This document shows positions 1 to 10,533 of a stretch of DNA of 64,000 nt, in pieces. The notes beneath the pieces were generated by a model. That model did no database searches and had not been told where the DNA came from. It saw only the letters and a list, made by a program, of their open reading frames with translations. Both the position numbers and the translations under genes were made by a program. The stretch's first letter is position 1. Every line of letters begins with the position of its first letter. This DNA comes from Vesta saturnalis (Eukaryota; Arthropoda; Insecta; Coleoptera; Lampyridae), in NCBI GenBank assembly GCA_036346205.1, contig JARFJB010000821.1, positions 2,224,222 to 2,288,221 of the forward strand, written 5' to 3'.

Positions 1-221
1 TCTATTCAGTCTTATCTGGACACTTGATGATAATTAGGAGTAATTAGGAGGAGAAGTAATTAGGCGTACCAAAACGAAACCTGGTCAAGATGCAACTAAA
101 ACCAAAATATGGGTAAGGGCACATCACATGGAAGCTTTTGGACCTTTCCTAACGTTCGCTAAAACTATCTCTAACGTGTGTAAAATTACTTCTGTACAAG
201 GTACTAACTGTCAGTGTAGAT

Positions 222-850
222 GACGATTTTGAATCTGAAAATGTTCAATTACGTTCAGAAAATAATTCTATTGAAGATACAGTAGATACGGAACTGCAAG
301 ATACACACCCACAAGTTATTAATAGTAGTCAGTCACCACATATAACACCATCAGTATTGGAATCGCCAGATGCTGCAACACCAACAAAGTAAAAAGAAAA
401 GAGAAAAAAGTGTTTCAACCTTCGTCTTCTGTTGGAGATATGATAAAATATTTTGAAAATAAAAATAAGAGAGACCATGACGCGATTGATTCTCTCTTGT
501 TAGCACATGCTAAAACGATCAAAACCTTATCTGGACGAAGACAGGTCATAACAAAAATGAAAATTGCTCAAGTCATCCTTGAGCAAGAACTTTTATACCA
601 GGAGGAACTAGCGTCATCATCACAACAAAACAATGCTCTCGCAAGACCCGAAAGTGTACATAGTTATTACCAGAATTGTTCTACCAGCACCACCCCTTCA
701 CCATGTCCTTCGATAGCATGTTGTAATGACAGTCGCTCGAGGACCATACAGAATATTGAACCACTTGAAGGGCCTACGGAATATCAAACTAGTGCCTCGG
801 AAGCAAATTCAGCTTCTAATTTTGTAACATTATTTGCTCCATATGTTTAA
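222..850 (+). pseudogene. BESS-motif accessory gene of a PIF/Harbinger element, C-terminal part
   Basis: No full gene is present. An acidic, Ser/Thr-rich stretch reads openly from 222 to a TAA at 390, then the reading continues in another frame (K/R-rich linker, then an ORF to the stop at 850), so there is at least one frameshift in the A-rich tract near 383-400. Inside the second part, the segment around residues 25-60 (AIDSLLLAHAKTI ... KMKIAQVILEQEL) resembles the BESS motif that ends MADF/Myb-like proteins. Such proteins are the usual DNA-binding second ORF of PIF/Harbinger transposons. The N-terminal MADF/Myb domain is not recognisable; it should lie upstream, partly outside the window. 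The gene converges on a Harbinger transposase relic just downstream on the other strand, which supports the call. A host MADF-BESS regulator is the alternative but less likely given the breakage and neighbour. Confidence 0.55.
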
Positions 851-899
851 AATACACATAATTTTGTAATTACCAAAACTTTTCTTAATATTTTTGAAT

Positions 900-1363
900 T
901 ATTGGAGAATATTTTTAATTAAGTTATATGATATCTAATTCTTTATATCCGTTGTTCATGAGAAAATCTAATAAATAAACGAAAAGACTGGCTATTTGTT
1001 ACATTAATGCAATAGCACGTGGTTCTTCTGGCTATAATTTGTGTCAGATTTCCGAATATCATCTGTAATGAGGTCTAAAACTTCATCATAACACTCACGG
1101 TCATTCTAAAATAAATATAAAATCTTTTTTCATCTTTTCGAATCTCTGGCATCAAGGTAAGAAATTCGACGTATGTTCGTCGTTCTAAATTAATGTCATG
1201 TACCCACTTTCTTTTTTTCCTGAAAAAAAAAAGGGATACATTTATCCACATAAAACGCTCTAAGTACATAATTGTTGTGGTAAAAAAATGCTAACTTGGC
1301 ATTTTCTTCCGCCTCCAAGGTAAGTAATAAAATAGCCTCTTCTTCGTCTGATGAAGTATACAT
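900..1363 (-). pseudogene. PIF/Harbinger (HARBI1-like) transposase, N-terminal half
   Basis: The minus strand from an ATG at 1363 reads an acidic N-terminus (MYTSSDEEEA), then after a frameshift the typical Harbinger segment KRKWVHDINLERRTYVEF followed by a DEKRFYIYFRMTV block that family members carry about 60-90 residues in. A further shift continues as DEVLDLITDDIRKSDTNY, then PEEPRAIALM and TNSQSFRLF, matching the family order ending in the ATG.S...L region. The DDE catalytic domain is absent: the sequence runs out near 900, next to the convergent BESS gene. At least three frame changes make it a pseudogene. A separate transposase C-terminal piece at 2181-2640 lies on the same strand but on the wrong side to be collinear, so it is either a second element or the result of rearrangement. 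Confidence 0.8.
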
Positions 1364-1550
1364 TTAAAAAAAATAACAATTTTACCACTATTCGCACTGA
1401 CGCTCCGGTGTGAATGAACAATAAATTTTCACTGCCGCGCTGCGTGCGAATATTATCGCCGTGAAATATACTCCGAATAATATATACTATTTTATCCGCA
1501 AATGTAATCAGATAAATTAAAAATAAATGGTAAAGATCGAAAGGAAAGGG

Positions 1551-1697
1551 AAAAACTAATTAGTAAGTAATAGTACATTTCAAACCAAGGTAATAAAGTA
1601 CTATTTTGCAGATCGATCACGTTCCGAGGTTTGAATACTATTTTTCTCCAGCCCAGTCTCACTATGGTATAATTATATATATATATATATATATATA
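1551..1697. repeat. Direct repeat copy 1 ending in (TA)n
   Basis: About 125 bp here are almost identical to 2674-2800 in the same orientation, with one clear substitution (CTCCAGCCC against CTCCCGCCC). Both copies begin at AAAAACTAATTAG and run directly into a (TA)n tract, short here and about 55 bp in copy 2. The shared sharp left edge and microsatellite right edge suggest a small interspersed element or element end. I recognise no family. Confidence 0.75.
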
Positions 1698-1950
1698 CGT
1701 GGCGGTTTTTGGACAAGCACAGACCTGAGCGTCACCTCTCGCGCTGCGTAGCGTTTTTATTCGGGGCGAATTCAGTTCGCTGCTGACAGCGTTTTATTTC
1801 GCTACGTAATTAATTTCGCACACTCGAACAATGAGAAATACGGAAAAAAGCGGTAAGTATTAATTATTGACCTTTTTAATATAATTTTTTTTTTAAACTT
1901 CAAATTTATAAGAAGGTATAGTAAATAAACATTTACGAGTAGGTGTTTGT

Positions 1951-2166
1951 TATACGGGACACGATATTTGGAAAAAAAATTGCTACTACACACGGGTGTT
2001 CTAGCAAGTTATTGTAAGTTGCGTGTCTCACACACGTGTTTAATGCAACTTACAATAACTTGCTAGAACACCCGTGTGTAAGATAGGAAATGTCTTAAGA
2101 AATAGTTCTTTTTTTTTGTATTTACAGTAGCAAAATTTTTTTCAGATATCGTGTCCCCTGTAATAC
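1951..2166. mobile_element. Small palindromic (MITE/foldback-like) element
   Basis: The outer ends form an imperfect inverted repeat: the left begins ACGGGACACGATAT near 1953 and the right ends ATATCGTGTCCCCTGTA near 2163. Nested inside is a perfect 35-bp palindromic arm pair, 1988-2022 and 2045-2079, around a 22-nt loop. The approximately 215-bp length, TA-rich flanks and lack of coding sequence fit a non-autonomous DNA element. It sits between two Harbinger pieces. The superfamily is not clear. Confidence 0.7.
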
Positions 2167-2180
2167 ATATTTGTGTATTT

Positions 2181-2640
2181 TTAAGAATTAAAATAATCCA
2201 TAAACTTTTCTCGAATAGAAGATGAAAATGTTGCTATCCGTCTTGGATCATTCCCTAAATTAGTAAAAGCTCCAAGTTCAGCTTCTGGTGGCTCCAAAAA
2301 AAATCCACGAATTGAACGTCACATTTTTTTGTGTATAAAAAAATGTGCAAGATACAACTTGTTTTTACAATCAGGGCAGTAGTAGTTACTCTTGTTTCTA
2401 TTGGCCTTATAAAATATTCGCCATTTGTGAGCCAACATCCCGAAAGAGTTTTCTACTACCCTTCTTGCAGTACAGTCTTTTATTATATTTCTTCTTCCGA
2501 ATATTTGTTTTGGTTTGCCTATATAGAAACGGTCTCATGAGATATGGCTTTAGAGCAAAAGCTTCATCTCCGATTAACACATAACGATAGGAATCATTTC
2601 GTCCTGGAAGATTTGTTAGTCTAGGGACGTTCATCAATCT
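2181..2640 (-). pseudogene. PIF/Harbinger transposase, C-terminal half
   Basis: The minus strand reads YVLIGDEAFALKPYLMRPF, which carries the GDEAF catalytic-Asp motif of PIF/Harbinger transposases, then TKTNIRKKKYNKRL and, after a -1 shift near 2420, KWRIFYKANRN, the block that follows the third catalytic residue in the family. Later codons give a proline/acidic stretch and a terminal SSIREKFMDYFNS before TAA at 2183-2181, a typical Harbinger C-terminus. There is one frameshift and one in-frame stop. The N-terminal half is missing upstream, where the copy-2 direct repeat and a (TA)n tract adjoin. Confidence 0.8.
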
Positions 2641-2673
2641 GTTTCAAATTTCTGTCCCATATTGGAAGCCTAG

Positions 2674-2792
2674 AAAAACTAATTAGTAAGTAATAGTACA
2701 TTTCAAACCAAGGTAATAAAGTACTATTTTGCAGATCGATCACGTTCCGAGGTTTGAATACTATTTTTCTCCCGCCCAGTCTCACTATGGTA

Positions 2793-2852
<60 letters not shown>
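2674..2852. repeat. Direct repeat copy 2 with long (TA)n tail
   Basis: Second copy of the repeat at 1551-1697, same orientation, followed by roughly 55 bp of uninterrupted TA from about 2796. The (TA)n runs straight into the left edge of the large duplicated block that starts near 2853. Confidence 0.8.
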
Positions 2853-2859
<7 letters not shown>

Positions 2860-2872
2860 TTAAAAACAAATA

Positions 2873-4136
2873 ATAATAAAATACTTATCTTTTTTGGGAT
2901 TTTTTAATGGTGTACTTTAAATTATACAATCTATACGTTTCGATAACACTTACAGTTATCTTCGTCCGTAGTAATGTTTGTTAAAAATTGTTAAAGATGT
3001 AGTAAACAATTTTGTCAAATTTGAAAAATTCAAACATAAACATAAGCCTGCTATTAATATAACAGTTTGAGAAACGTATAAGCCAACTATTATTAAATAA
3101 TTAAATAATTATTCGGGTGTTTATATATTTCAATAGCTTCACGTTGCAAACGAACATAATAATGGGTTTGTCTTGACAATATTTTCATATTGTCAAATTG
3201 AATCATGATTTAGATTATTCAGGGCATGGTCAGCCACAGCAGGTTCTTCTTAAAAACCATATGGCCTTGTATCAAACTACTTTTTGGTCCCAGATATTTT
3301 ACTTACAGATGATCAATCAGAAGATTAAGTGGTTGACCATTCCGTGTAATAATCTAAGTATTATCAAATACAAATGAAAATATTTGACAATCCATTATTA
3401 TCTTCAACTGACATTAAATATAACATAAATTTTATTGATAGAAGAAAATCTCCGTTTAAATAGGTTTTGGCATCTTATAATTAAAAAGCATAATGAGGCC
3501 TTGATTTTAATTTGTTTTAACTTTGGTATGTCTTGTTTTTTGTGTTTTCCTAGACCTTGAAGCAAATGCTTTACCAATTATATGTTAAATTTCCACAGCA
3601 CTATAATTTAACATAAGTAGTTGAAATTAAAAATTAAATTACAAAGAACGTTCTGCATTGATTTAATTGTTAATAAAATTCCAATTATTGATAAAGATAT
3701 CTTTTATAATTTAACTTGATTATATATTTGATGTAATGTTTGGATTTGTGAATGCTTCTATCATTTTAAAATTGAAGTTTTTCAACTTTACACTTACATC
3801 ATAACTCGATTAAATTTTGTTAAATTGTTATTGGCTGGAAATTTCATTGTTAATTTCGTTAGAGTGTTCAGTTTGTCATCTTTAGCAGTTTAAATATTTA
3901 ATTTTAATGACCTAGTTATTCTTTACTACAATTTTATAGTTGGCTTATACGTTTCTCAAACATTTTATTAATAGCAGGCTTATGTTTATTATGAATTTTT
4001 CAAATTTGACAAAATTGTTTACTATCTTTAACAATTTTAACAAACATTTACTGACGAAGATAACTAAGTGTTATCGAAACGTATAGATTGTATAATTTAA
4101 AGTACAAAAAAATTCCAATAAATAAGTATTTATTAT
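2873..4136. mobile_element. Foldback element A with about 200-bp inverted ends
   Basis: The left arm (2873 to about 3090) and right arm (about 3930-4136) are inverted copies. Each contains a conserved block reading GACGAAGATAACT with GTGTTATCGAAACG on the outward-reading strand. In the right arm the plus strand shows CTGACGA (4051-4057), a GATAAC/GTTATC stem and CGAAAC (to 4080), an arrangement like the core of a hammerhead ribozyme; the left arm has CGGACGA instead. A second palindrome, clearer in copy B, sits just inside the left arm near 3105-3430 with its centre eroded. No ORF is present. It may be a Penelope-related or retrozyme-like non-autonomous element, or a DNA foldback. Confidence 0.7.
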
Positions 4137-4593
4137 GAGTGTTAATGGTGAAAGTTTACATTTTCAAAAACAAATAATAGTAATTGCAAGAGTAAAAGTA
4201 TTGTGCCTCTAAGGTATCATTTTGTTTAATCGAATTACTATTTTATTAAAAATTAGCCGTGTGCTCGATGCTCAGTTTCTATACGTATTTCCTACCTTTA
4301 TTTTCATGTTGATTCGAGACATTTCCTTTTGATAAATTAGCCCTTAAATTAGTCCAAACGTATTTTTTTATTAGGTACTTATTTGAAATTTTTCAGAAGC
4401 CTAAATACCAACTTCCACGTTTCTAACTTAAGAAATGACTAGCACCTTCAGCCATACATATAGAATAGGCGAATTATATTGTTGGATGTATTTAGAAAAT
4501 AAAAATCTTGAAAATTCAAGCTACATCAAGTGTATAAATTGAGTAGCAGACTGAGTGTGTTTTTTATTGTATCAAAACAGTTGGCAGTTTAAA

Positions 4594-4779
4594 ATGTCAA
4601 GGAAGTAATATCCTGTACACCTCCTGAACTCCGAGCAGCTGCTCTGCACGCTTGAAAATTTACTACCGAGACCTCAAAAGACAGGTACAATAAGGCATCA
4701 CCAATTTCAAAACATGGTGTAATGAGAAAAATGTGACCAAAGTGAAAATGTTTTATTAGCGTACTTTAAACAAAATCGT

Positions 4780-4836
<57 letters not shown>

Positions 4837-5624
4837 TCCTTACTTTGATCATTTTATTCGACGGTTAAAAGTACCATAAAACTAACAGATAACATGGATA
4901 TATCGAAATTTAAAATTAGTGGCGTTTTGAAATGAAAACTTTCTAAACCCAAAAAATCATTGGTATTAGATATATCTCAAGTCAATACATTTTTGAAAGA
5001 AGCCAGCATTTATTCATAAAAGTATAATAGCCAGTTTTTAATCTCGTTATTCATGTATAAAATTATAGGCTGCTTCAATTATGGGTGTTCGGGGTTTGTA
5101 GAGGTGATGAGCTTCAAAATGAGTATCCAGGATTTGAAGGTAAATGACTTTATTGTTGTGTAACATTCCTGACTCAAAAACTGGGTTGCTAGGAGGTTCA
5201 TCATTGAACCGAACTAGATTTGACCTTAAAAGGTACCTTGCAATGTGGCGTTCAGAGCAACGTTTATTTTTAAGCGTACGAAATGGCAAGGTAACAAAGC
5301 AGCCAATTGGACACAACACATTCGGTACAATGCCTGAAAAAAATTGCGGAATTTTGAAATTGGAAAATCCTCATCTTTATACTGGACATTGCTTCCGAGA
5401 ACGTCCTCTACTGCACTTGTTTTGCGCGGTGGTGATATTTTAGATCTGAAGCATCACGGGAGCTGGAGATCGTCAAATTGAGCCAGGGTATGTTGAGGAC
5501 TCCATAGAGGAAAAGAAAAATAGCTAAAATGGTACAGTCATCAGAACCAGGCGATCTTTGGTATCGACATCCACAATTTCTTCAGAGATACTGGAATTAC
5601 ATTCCAAAATTGTACAAATTGAAT
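4594..5624 (+). pseudogene. Crypton-type tyrosine recombinase, copy A
   Basis: Collinear with copy B at 10534-11516, and recognisable from the same landmarks: N-terminal start (ATG at 4594), YKPKKS-like core region, the RGDEL arginine block, DSKTG, MWRSEQRLFLSVRNGK, the C-terminal TGHCF..RTS segment and EGYV..SI tail. It is broken by about ten small deletions, for example one base lost inside the HCFRR block and one in the final codon that removes the stop. Nearly all differences from copy B are missing bases in short runs, which points to sequence-quality loss as much as to biological decay. Confidence 0.8.
4784..4834. repeat. (TA)n microsatellite within Crypton copy A
   Basis: About 50 bp of perfect TA alternation, absent from the equivalent place in copy B (near 10729, inside AAAATCGTTAAAAG). 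It is therefore an insertion or expansion specific to copy A and interrupts the recombinase coding region. Confidence 0.9.
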
Positions 5625-6363
5625 TTTAAATTTCATTTTAATTCAGTAACATTAGTTATTAAATATACATTTAATTTTTAATTCAAACTTACCTTCCGTA
5701 GATTTCCTGAATAATCTCATTCTAGGTACAAGCGAAATGTGGGTCAGAACTGTCATTTATTAGTTGTCATCATGAGGTAAATAGACCAGGCATTGCCATA
5801 ATGTCCGACCGAAGAATAGACAGCCAATCAAATGTTTAGCAAGAATGTAGCGCCATATTTAAATGCAGAATTAGTCACACTGTGACAAAAAATGCAAACA
5901 AAATTAAACAATTTATAATATATAATACAAAATTATAATAACCATAAACTAATAAAATATATAATTTTAATAAATTGACGAAAAAAATCAATTTCTATAT
6001 CGATTAGTGAGTTTTAATATTTTGGTATGCTAAGGTTGTATTAGGTTATGATTTAGAAATGCTGCCATGTTGCTTTTTGTATTTTGGATAAACTTCTGAT
6101 TGGACGAGAGGAAAATGACTACTGCGCATCTTTGGGATTGCTACACCTGTCTTATTACATCATTGTTGGTACAGTTGTCAGCATAATAAAATATCAATTC
6201 CATTAACACCTAGGTGTGCAAATGATACTTTCAAACCCCAAATGAAGTGAGCAATGCCTACTTTTCTAACCGGCCCAGAGAAAAGAATAAAATAATTAGA
6301 ACGTTTTGCAAATAATGCAACCATAACAACGCTCATAAATTAGCAAACTGGTACAGGCTCAAT

Positions 6364-7020
6364 TACACGGCGCTAGCTATAGCGGCAATTTACTCGCTGA
6401 TCGTAAACTAGCTCGTGTCATCTAATCACTAGCAAGACTTGCAGATTGCGAGTGGAGTTGAAAGCCGGTCTACTTTACTCGCTACTCGTCGGCATTTGAG
6501 CGAGCGAGCTAGTAAATTAGATGTGTGTCATCACTGTTGCTAGTGAAAAAGGGGCAAGTCAGTGGTGGCAGAAATGTCAAAGGACTTGGTTATAGCCTGA
6601 GTTCTAGTTTTACGTAAAGTTATTAAAAACGAGTTAATACGAACAGAAAATGAGAAAAAGAAACTTCGTCGAAGAAAAGTGTGGGTGAAACCGTGGATAG
6701 GAAGACGATTAAGTTATGATGCATAAAACACTTTACTGAAAGAGCTGAAGAATGAAGATGCTACAGCATATAGTGCTATAGTCTTTATCCATGATGTTCC
6801 ACAACAAAGGGTATTGGTGGTATATTTCAAGAAACAGAACAATATTATTCGCGTTCCACTTCATTATAGTAAACAAACAGGAAACTGACAATTTGCAATC
6901 AAAACAACACACGTGGTTTCTACGCCAGCTAGTTGGCTAATGACAGTGTGGGAAGCTTTTAATGTCATCGTCAACTAGCGCACTCGCCGGTGAGTAATTA
7001 GTCGGCTAGTAGCTAGAGCA
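6364..7020 (+). mobile_element. Internally deleted PIF/Harbinger element, copy A
   Basis: Same element as 12267-12930, with imperfect inverted ends (CTAGCTA.AGC.G motifs left, GCGAGTGCGCTAGT-type and GTCGGCTAGTAGCTAG right). Between them a remnant of a Harbinger transposase N-terminus can be read (KKLRRRKVWVKPWIG), followed by a stop. It carries small deletions relative to copy B, for example CTAGCTATAGCGG where B has CTAGCTACTAGCCGG. Confidence 0.7.
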
Positions 7021-7141
7021 AACGCCAAATACGAATACACCTGCACAGAAACCGAATATTGCATTAAAAGAAATGGAATAATGTATTTGTAATCCACAGT
7101 AATATGTATTAATATAATATATTGATTAGTTATTGTTTATA

Positions 7142-7607
7142 ATGGGTGATGACGGTAATCGTCAATATTGAATCAAACATTCCAACAAAGAAGCGGCGTG
7201 TCTTATCGCAGGATGCCCGCGAAATTATTTGAATGTTTATCAGTTTCATAAAAATATGAATGAAGGTATGTCATTATTGTACGATTAACATGTGTCAGTT
7301 TTTCACGATTACATTTCTTTACAGTTAACGTTCTTGAATGATAGTTAAAAGCACTGAGTATCTAAAAGACCGAATTGTAGGAAATATTACGAAGGATCAA
7401 TTAAAGTAGGTAGAACACCAGAACCGTTCAAGACTTCTAATAAATAATCGAAACGCACCAAGATCATCTGCCGATAATTAGGAACAAGTCATTCGACGCA
7501 TTGTACACAATTTTCATGTCACGGAGAAACGACCACCAACCGTCAATGCTCTCTATAATATTATTATTAAAAGGTAAATAAATAAAAGCGACATTCCTTA
7601 ATTTTCA
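7142..7607 (+). pseudogene. DD82E-type transposase N-terminus, copy A
   Basis: Starts like the copy at 13055 (ATG GGT GAT) and shares KKRRVLSQDAREII, the intron after NMNE with its donor near 7266 and acceptor near 7323, and the RRIVHNFHVTEKRPPTVNALYN block. It is strongly garbled by small deletions, with the HTH segment (ATGVSKSTVVRII in copy B) unreadable. Unlike copy B, it continues past ALYNIII into what looks like a genuine second intron (GTAAATA at 7573 to TTTTCAG near 7607), so copy A keeps a piece that copy B lost in a deletion. The catalytic domain is absent. Confidence 0.7.
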
Positions 7608-8080
7608 GTTTACTATTGCTTAAGCAGGTTAATCAATTAGTTAATTACATTTTATTTTTAAAGTAATTTCATTTTAAAATATATTCAATGAATTTTAAAC
7701 CAGGTAGAGGATCACAATCTGTAGATGGGGTTTAAAAGAAATCTAATAATGATTTTAATAATAACAACAATTATGCAATCTCATTTGATAAAATTCAATT
7801 CATATTAAATAGTCGCTAAACCGTACATTCACATTGTATGACAACAACAGGGTAATTAGCTGATTATGCAATGCCATTAACTGTTTATTATCGTTATAGA
7901 ATTTAATAGTGTATTTAAAATCAAACGTATACGTTACCTTTACCTTGATTAGCTTCTTTAATACCAAAAATATTCTACCGTTTATTAACCCTTAAAAATA
8001 GGTAAAAATACGATCCTACGTGCACATCCATTTGCCTATCCTTTAGGGGCTCCCCGCCAAAAGGGCTCTTAATACAAACA
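7608..8080. other. AT-rich spacer without recognisable feature
   Basis: Unique-looking AT-rich DNA between the truncated DD82E copy A and the minisatellite. I see no ORF or repeat here. Confidence 0.5.
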
Positions 8081-8084
8081 AAAG

Positions 8085-8590
8085 GTTGAAAATACTGTCA
8101 GGGTTGAAATGTACGTCGCTCACGCTAGTGAACACAAAATTGCTGTCAAAAGGCCCTTAATACAAACAAAACAGTTAAAAATTTCATCAAGGGTTGAAAA
8201 ATATATCCCACACGGATCTGATAAATACAAAAAGGCCTTAATTAAGAATGCAAAGGGTTGAAAACGCGTCCTACACGTGGACGAATCAAAAAGCGAAAAT
8301 AATTAGGTTGAAAAAGGGTTGAAAATACGGTCTCACACGTAAGCGAGTAAAAATAAGGGTGGAAAATCCGGCCTCACACGTAAGCGTGTAAAAATTAGGG
8401 TTGAAAATACGGTCTCACACGAGGATATATAAAAATTGGGGTGAAAACCCGGTCTCACAAGTAAGCGAGTAAAAATAAGGGTGGAAAATCCTGTCCCACA
8501 CGTGGATATGCAAAATAGGGTGAAAATCCGGTCTCACACGTAAGCGGGTATAAATAAGGGTGGAAAACCGGTCCCCACGTGGGCGGGCTT
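8085..8590. repeat. Minisatellite with units of about 41-46 bp
   Basis: Around ten diverged units of the pattern AGGGTGGAAAAT-CCGG-TCACACGTAAGCG-GTAAAAAT. The right-hand units (8330-8585) are most alike and the left-hand units are degenerate, sharing GGGTTGAAAA and a CACACGTGGA or CACACGTAAG half. The array stops at CAAGATGGCGGCGAC near 8608, directly before block copy B. It separates the two large block copies. Confidence 0.8.
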
Positions 8591-8662
8591 GTGACGTCAA
8601 AATCCAAGATGGCGGCGACAAGTGCCGGGGTTCTACTTATATATATTAGAAATTAAAAACAA

Positions 8663-10062
8663 ATAATAATAAATACTTATCTTTTGGGATTTTTAATGGT
8701 GATTTAAATTATACAATCTATACGTTTCGATAACACTTACAGTTATCGTCGTCAGTAGTAATGTTTGTTAAAAATTGTTAAAGATGTAGTAAACAATTTT
8801 GTCAAATTTGAAAAATTCAAACATAAACATAAGCCTGCTATTAATATAACAGTTTGAGAAACGTAAGCTAACTATTATTAAATAATAATATTCGTTTATA
8901 ATTATTCACGTTAAACGAACATAATATGGGTTTGTTGACAATATTTCATATGTCTTGAATGTCATGAGATATGAACAGGTTGACAACTAATCTTGATTGT
9001 CTTTAAGTTTTGTGGTCGATGTATACTTTTCATGAACAAGATAATACACTCCGGAAGATGATAAAGGGTTTGACACATCTTCCGGAGTGTATAAGTTATC
9101 TTGTTCATGAAAAGTATACATAGGAACCACAAAATAGTTTGATACAAGACGCAAAGAACATATGAGATTTAGATTTCAACAGAAGTCTGTTGGCTGACCA
9201 TGCCCTGAATAATCTAAATCATGACATTAATGCAATATGAAAATATTGTCAAGACAAATCCATTATTATGTTCGTTTGCAACGTAAGCTATTGAAATATA
9301 TAAACGAATAAATTTAATAGACAAGAAGAAAATCTCCGTTTAAATAGGTTTTGGCATCTTATAATTAAAAAGAGCATAATGAGACGCCTTGATTTTAATT
9401 TGTTTTCAACTTTTGGTATGTCTAGGTTTTTGCTGTTTTTCCTAGACCTTGAAGCAAATGCTTTACCAATTATATATTAAATTTCCACAGCACTATAATT
9501 TAACATAAGTAGTTGAAATTAAAAATTACAAAGAACGTTCTGCATTGTGCTTTTCATTGTTAATAACACTTCCAATTATTGATAAAGATATCTCTTTGTT
9601 AGATTTAACTGGGTTATTTTATTTGATGTAATGTTTGGATTTGTGAATGCTTCTATCATTTTAAAATTGAAGTTTTTCACAACTTTACACTTACATCATA
9701 ACTCGATTAAATTTTGTTAAATGTGTTTTTGGCTGGCAAATTTCATTGTTAGCTTTCGTCGTAGAGAGTGTTCTGGTTTGTCATCTTTGAGGCAGTTTAA
9801 CAATATTTAATTTTAATGACCTAGTTATTCTTTACTACAATTTTATAGTTGGCTTATACGTTTCTCAAACTGTTATATTAATAGCAGGCTTATGTTTATG
9901 TTTGAATTTTTCAAATTTGACAAAATTGTTTACTACATCTTTAACAATTTTTAACAAACATTACTACTGACGAAGATAACTGTAAGTGTTATCGAAACGT
10001 ATAGATTGTATAATTTAAAGTACACCATTAAAAAAATTCCAAAAAAGATAAGTATTTTATTA
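8663..10062. mobile_element. Foldback element B with nested palindrome
   Basis: Outer inverted arms lie at about 8663-8880 and 9840-10062. On the plus strand of the right arm, 9967-9998 reads CTGACGA, a GATAAC/GTTATC stem, then CGAAAC; the minus strand of the left arm repeats this at 8755-8724. A second palindrome of about 210-bp arms is nested just inside the left arm (about 8885-9068 and 9077-9315), with a near-perfect 40-bp hairpin core at 9019-9061 / 9077-9120 containing ACTCCGGAAGATG and its complement. The nested palindrome seems to be a separate insertion near the inner end of the left arm (CCAACTAT in copy A). No ORF. Confidence 0.75.
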
Positions 10063-10533
10063 TGAGTGTTAATGGTGAAAGTTTACATTTTCAAAAAACA
10101 AATAATAGTAATTGCAAGAGTAAATAGGTATTGTGCCTCTAAGGTATCATTTTTGTTTAATCGAATTACTATTTTATTAAAAATTAGCCGTGTGCTCGAT
10201 GCTCAGTTTCTATACGTATTTCCTACCTTTATTTTCATGTTGATTCGAGACATTTCCCTTTTGATAAATTAGCCCTTAAATTAGTCCAAACGTATTTTTT
10301 TATTAGGTACTTACTTTTGGAAATTTTTCAGAAGCCTAAATACCAACTTCCACGTTTCTAACTTAAGAAATGACTAGCACCTTCAGCCATACATATAGAA
10401 TAGGCGAATTATATTGTTGGATGTATTTAGAAAAATAAAAATCTTGAAAATTCAAGCTACATCAAGTGTATAAATTGAGTAGCAGACTGAGTGTGTTTTT
10501 TTTTTTTGTATCAAAACAGCTTGGCAGTTTAAA

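Larger units (their letters stand above)
2853..7570. repeat. Large duplicated composite block, copy A
   Basis: This stretch is collinear with 8631-13482. Both contain, in the same order and orientation, a foldback element, a Crypton recombinase gene, a deleted Harbinger element and the 5' part of a DD82E transposase. Both start at the same TAGAAATTAAAAAC edge next to TA repeats. They diverge near 7569 inside the DD82E gene. Over the Crypton and Harbinger parts copy A lacks many single bases and dinucleotides that copy B has (for example CTCTGCACG against CTCTGGCCACG), with few substitutions. In the left arm of the foldback it is copy B that is shortened. Confidence 0.9.

Noticed and set aside
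410..850. Host MADF-BESS transcription factor gene
   Set aside because: Frameshifted, lacks the MADF domain, and converges on a Harbinger transposase relic; a TE-borne accessory gene explains it better.
1492..1716. ORFs ending in IYIYIY runs (also 2621-2869)
   Set aside because: They are translations of (TA)n tracts and the adjoining direct repeat.
8085..8590. CRISPR-like array from regularly spaced CACACGTAAGCG
   Set aside because: Whole units are repeated including the intervening bases, so this is a minisatellite.
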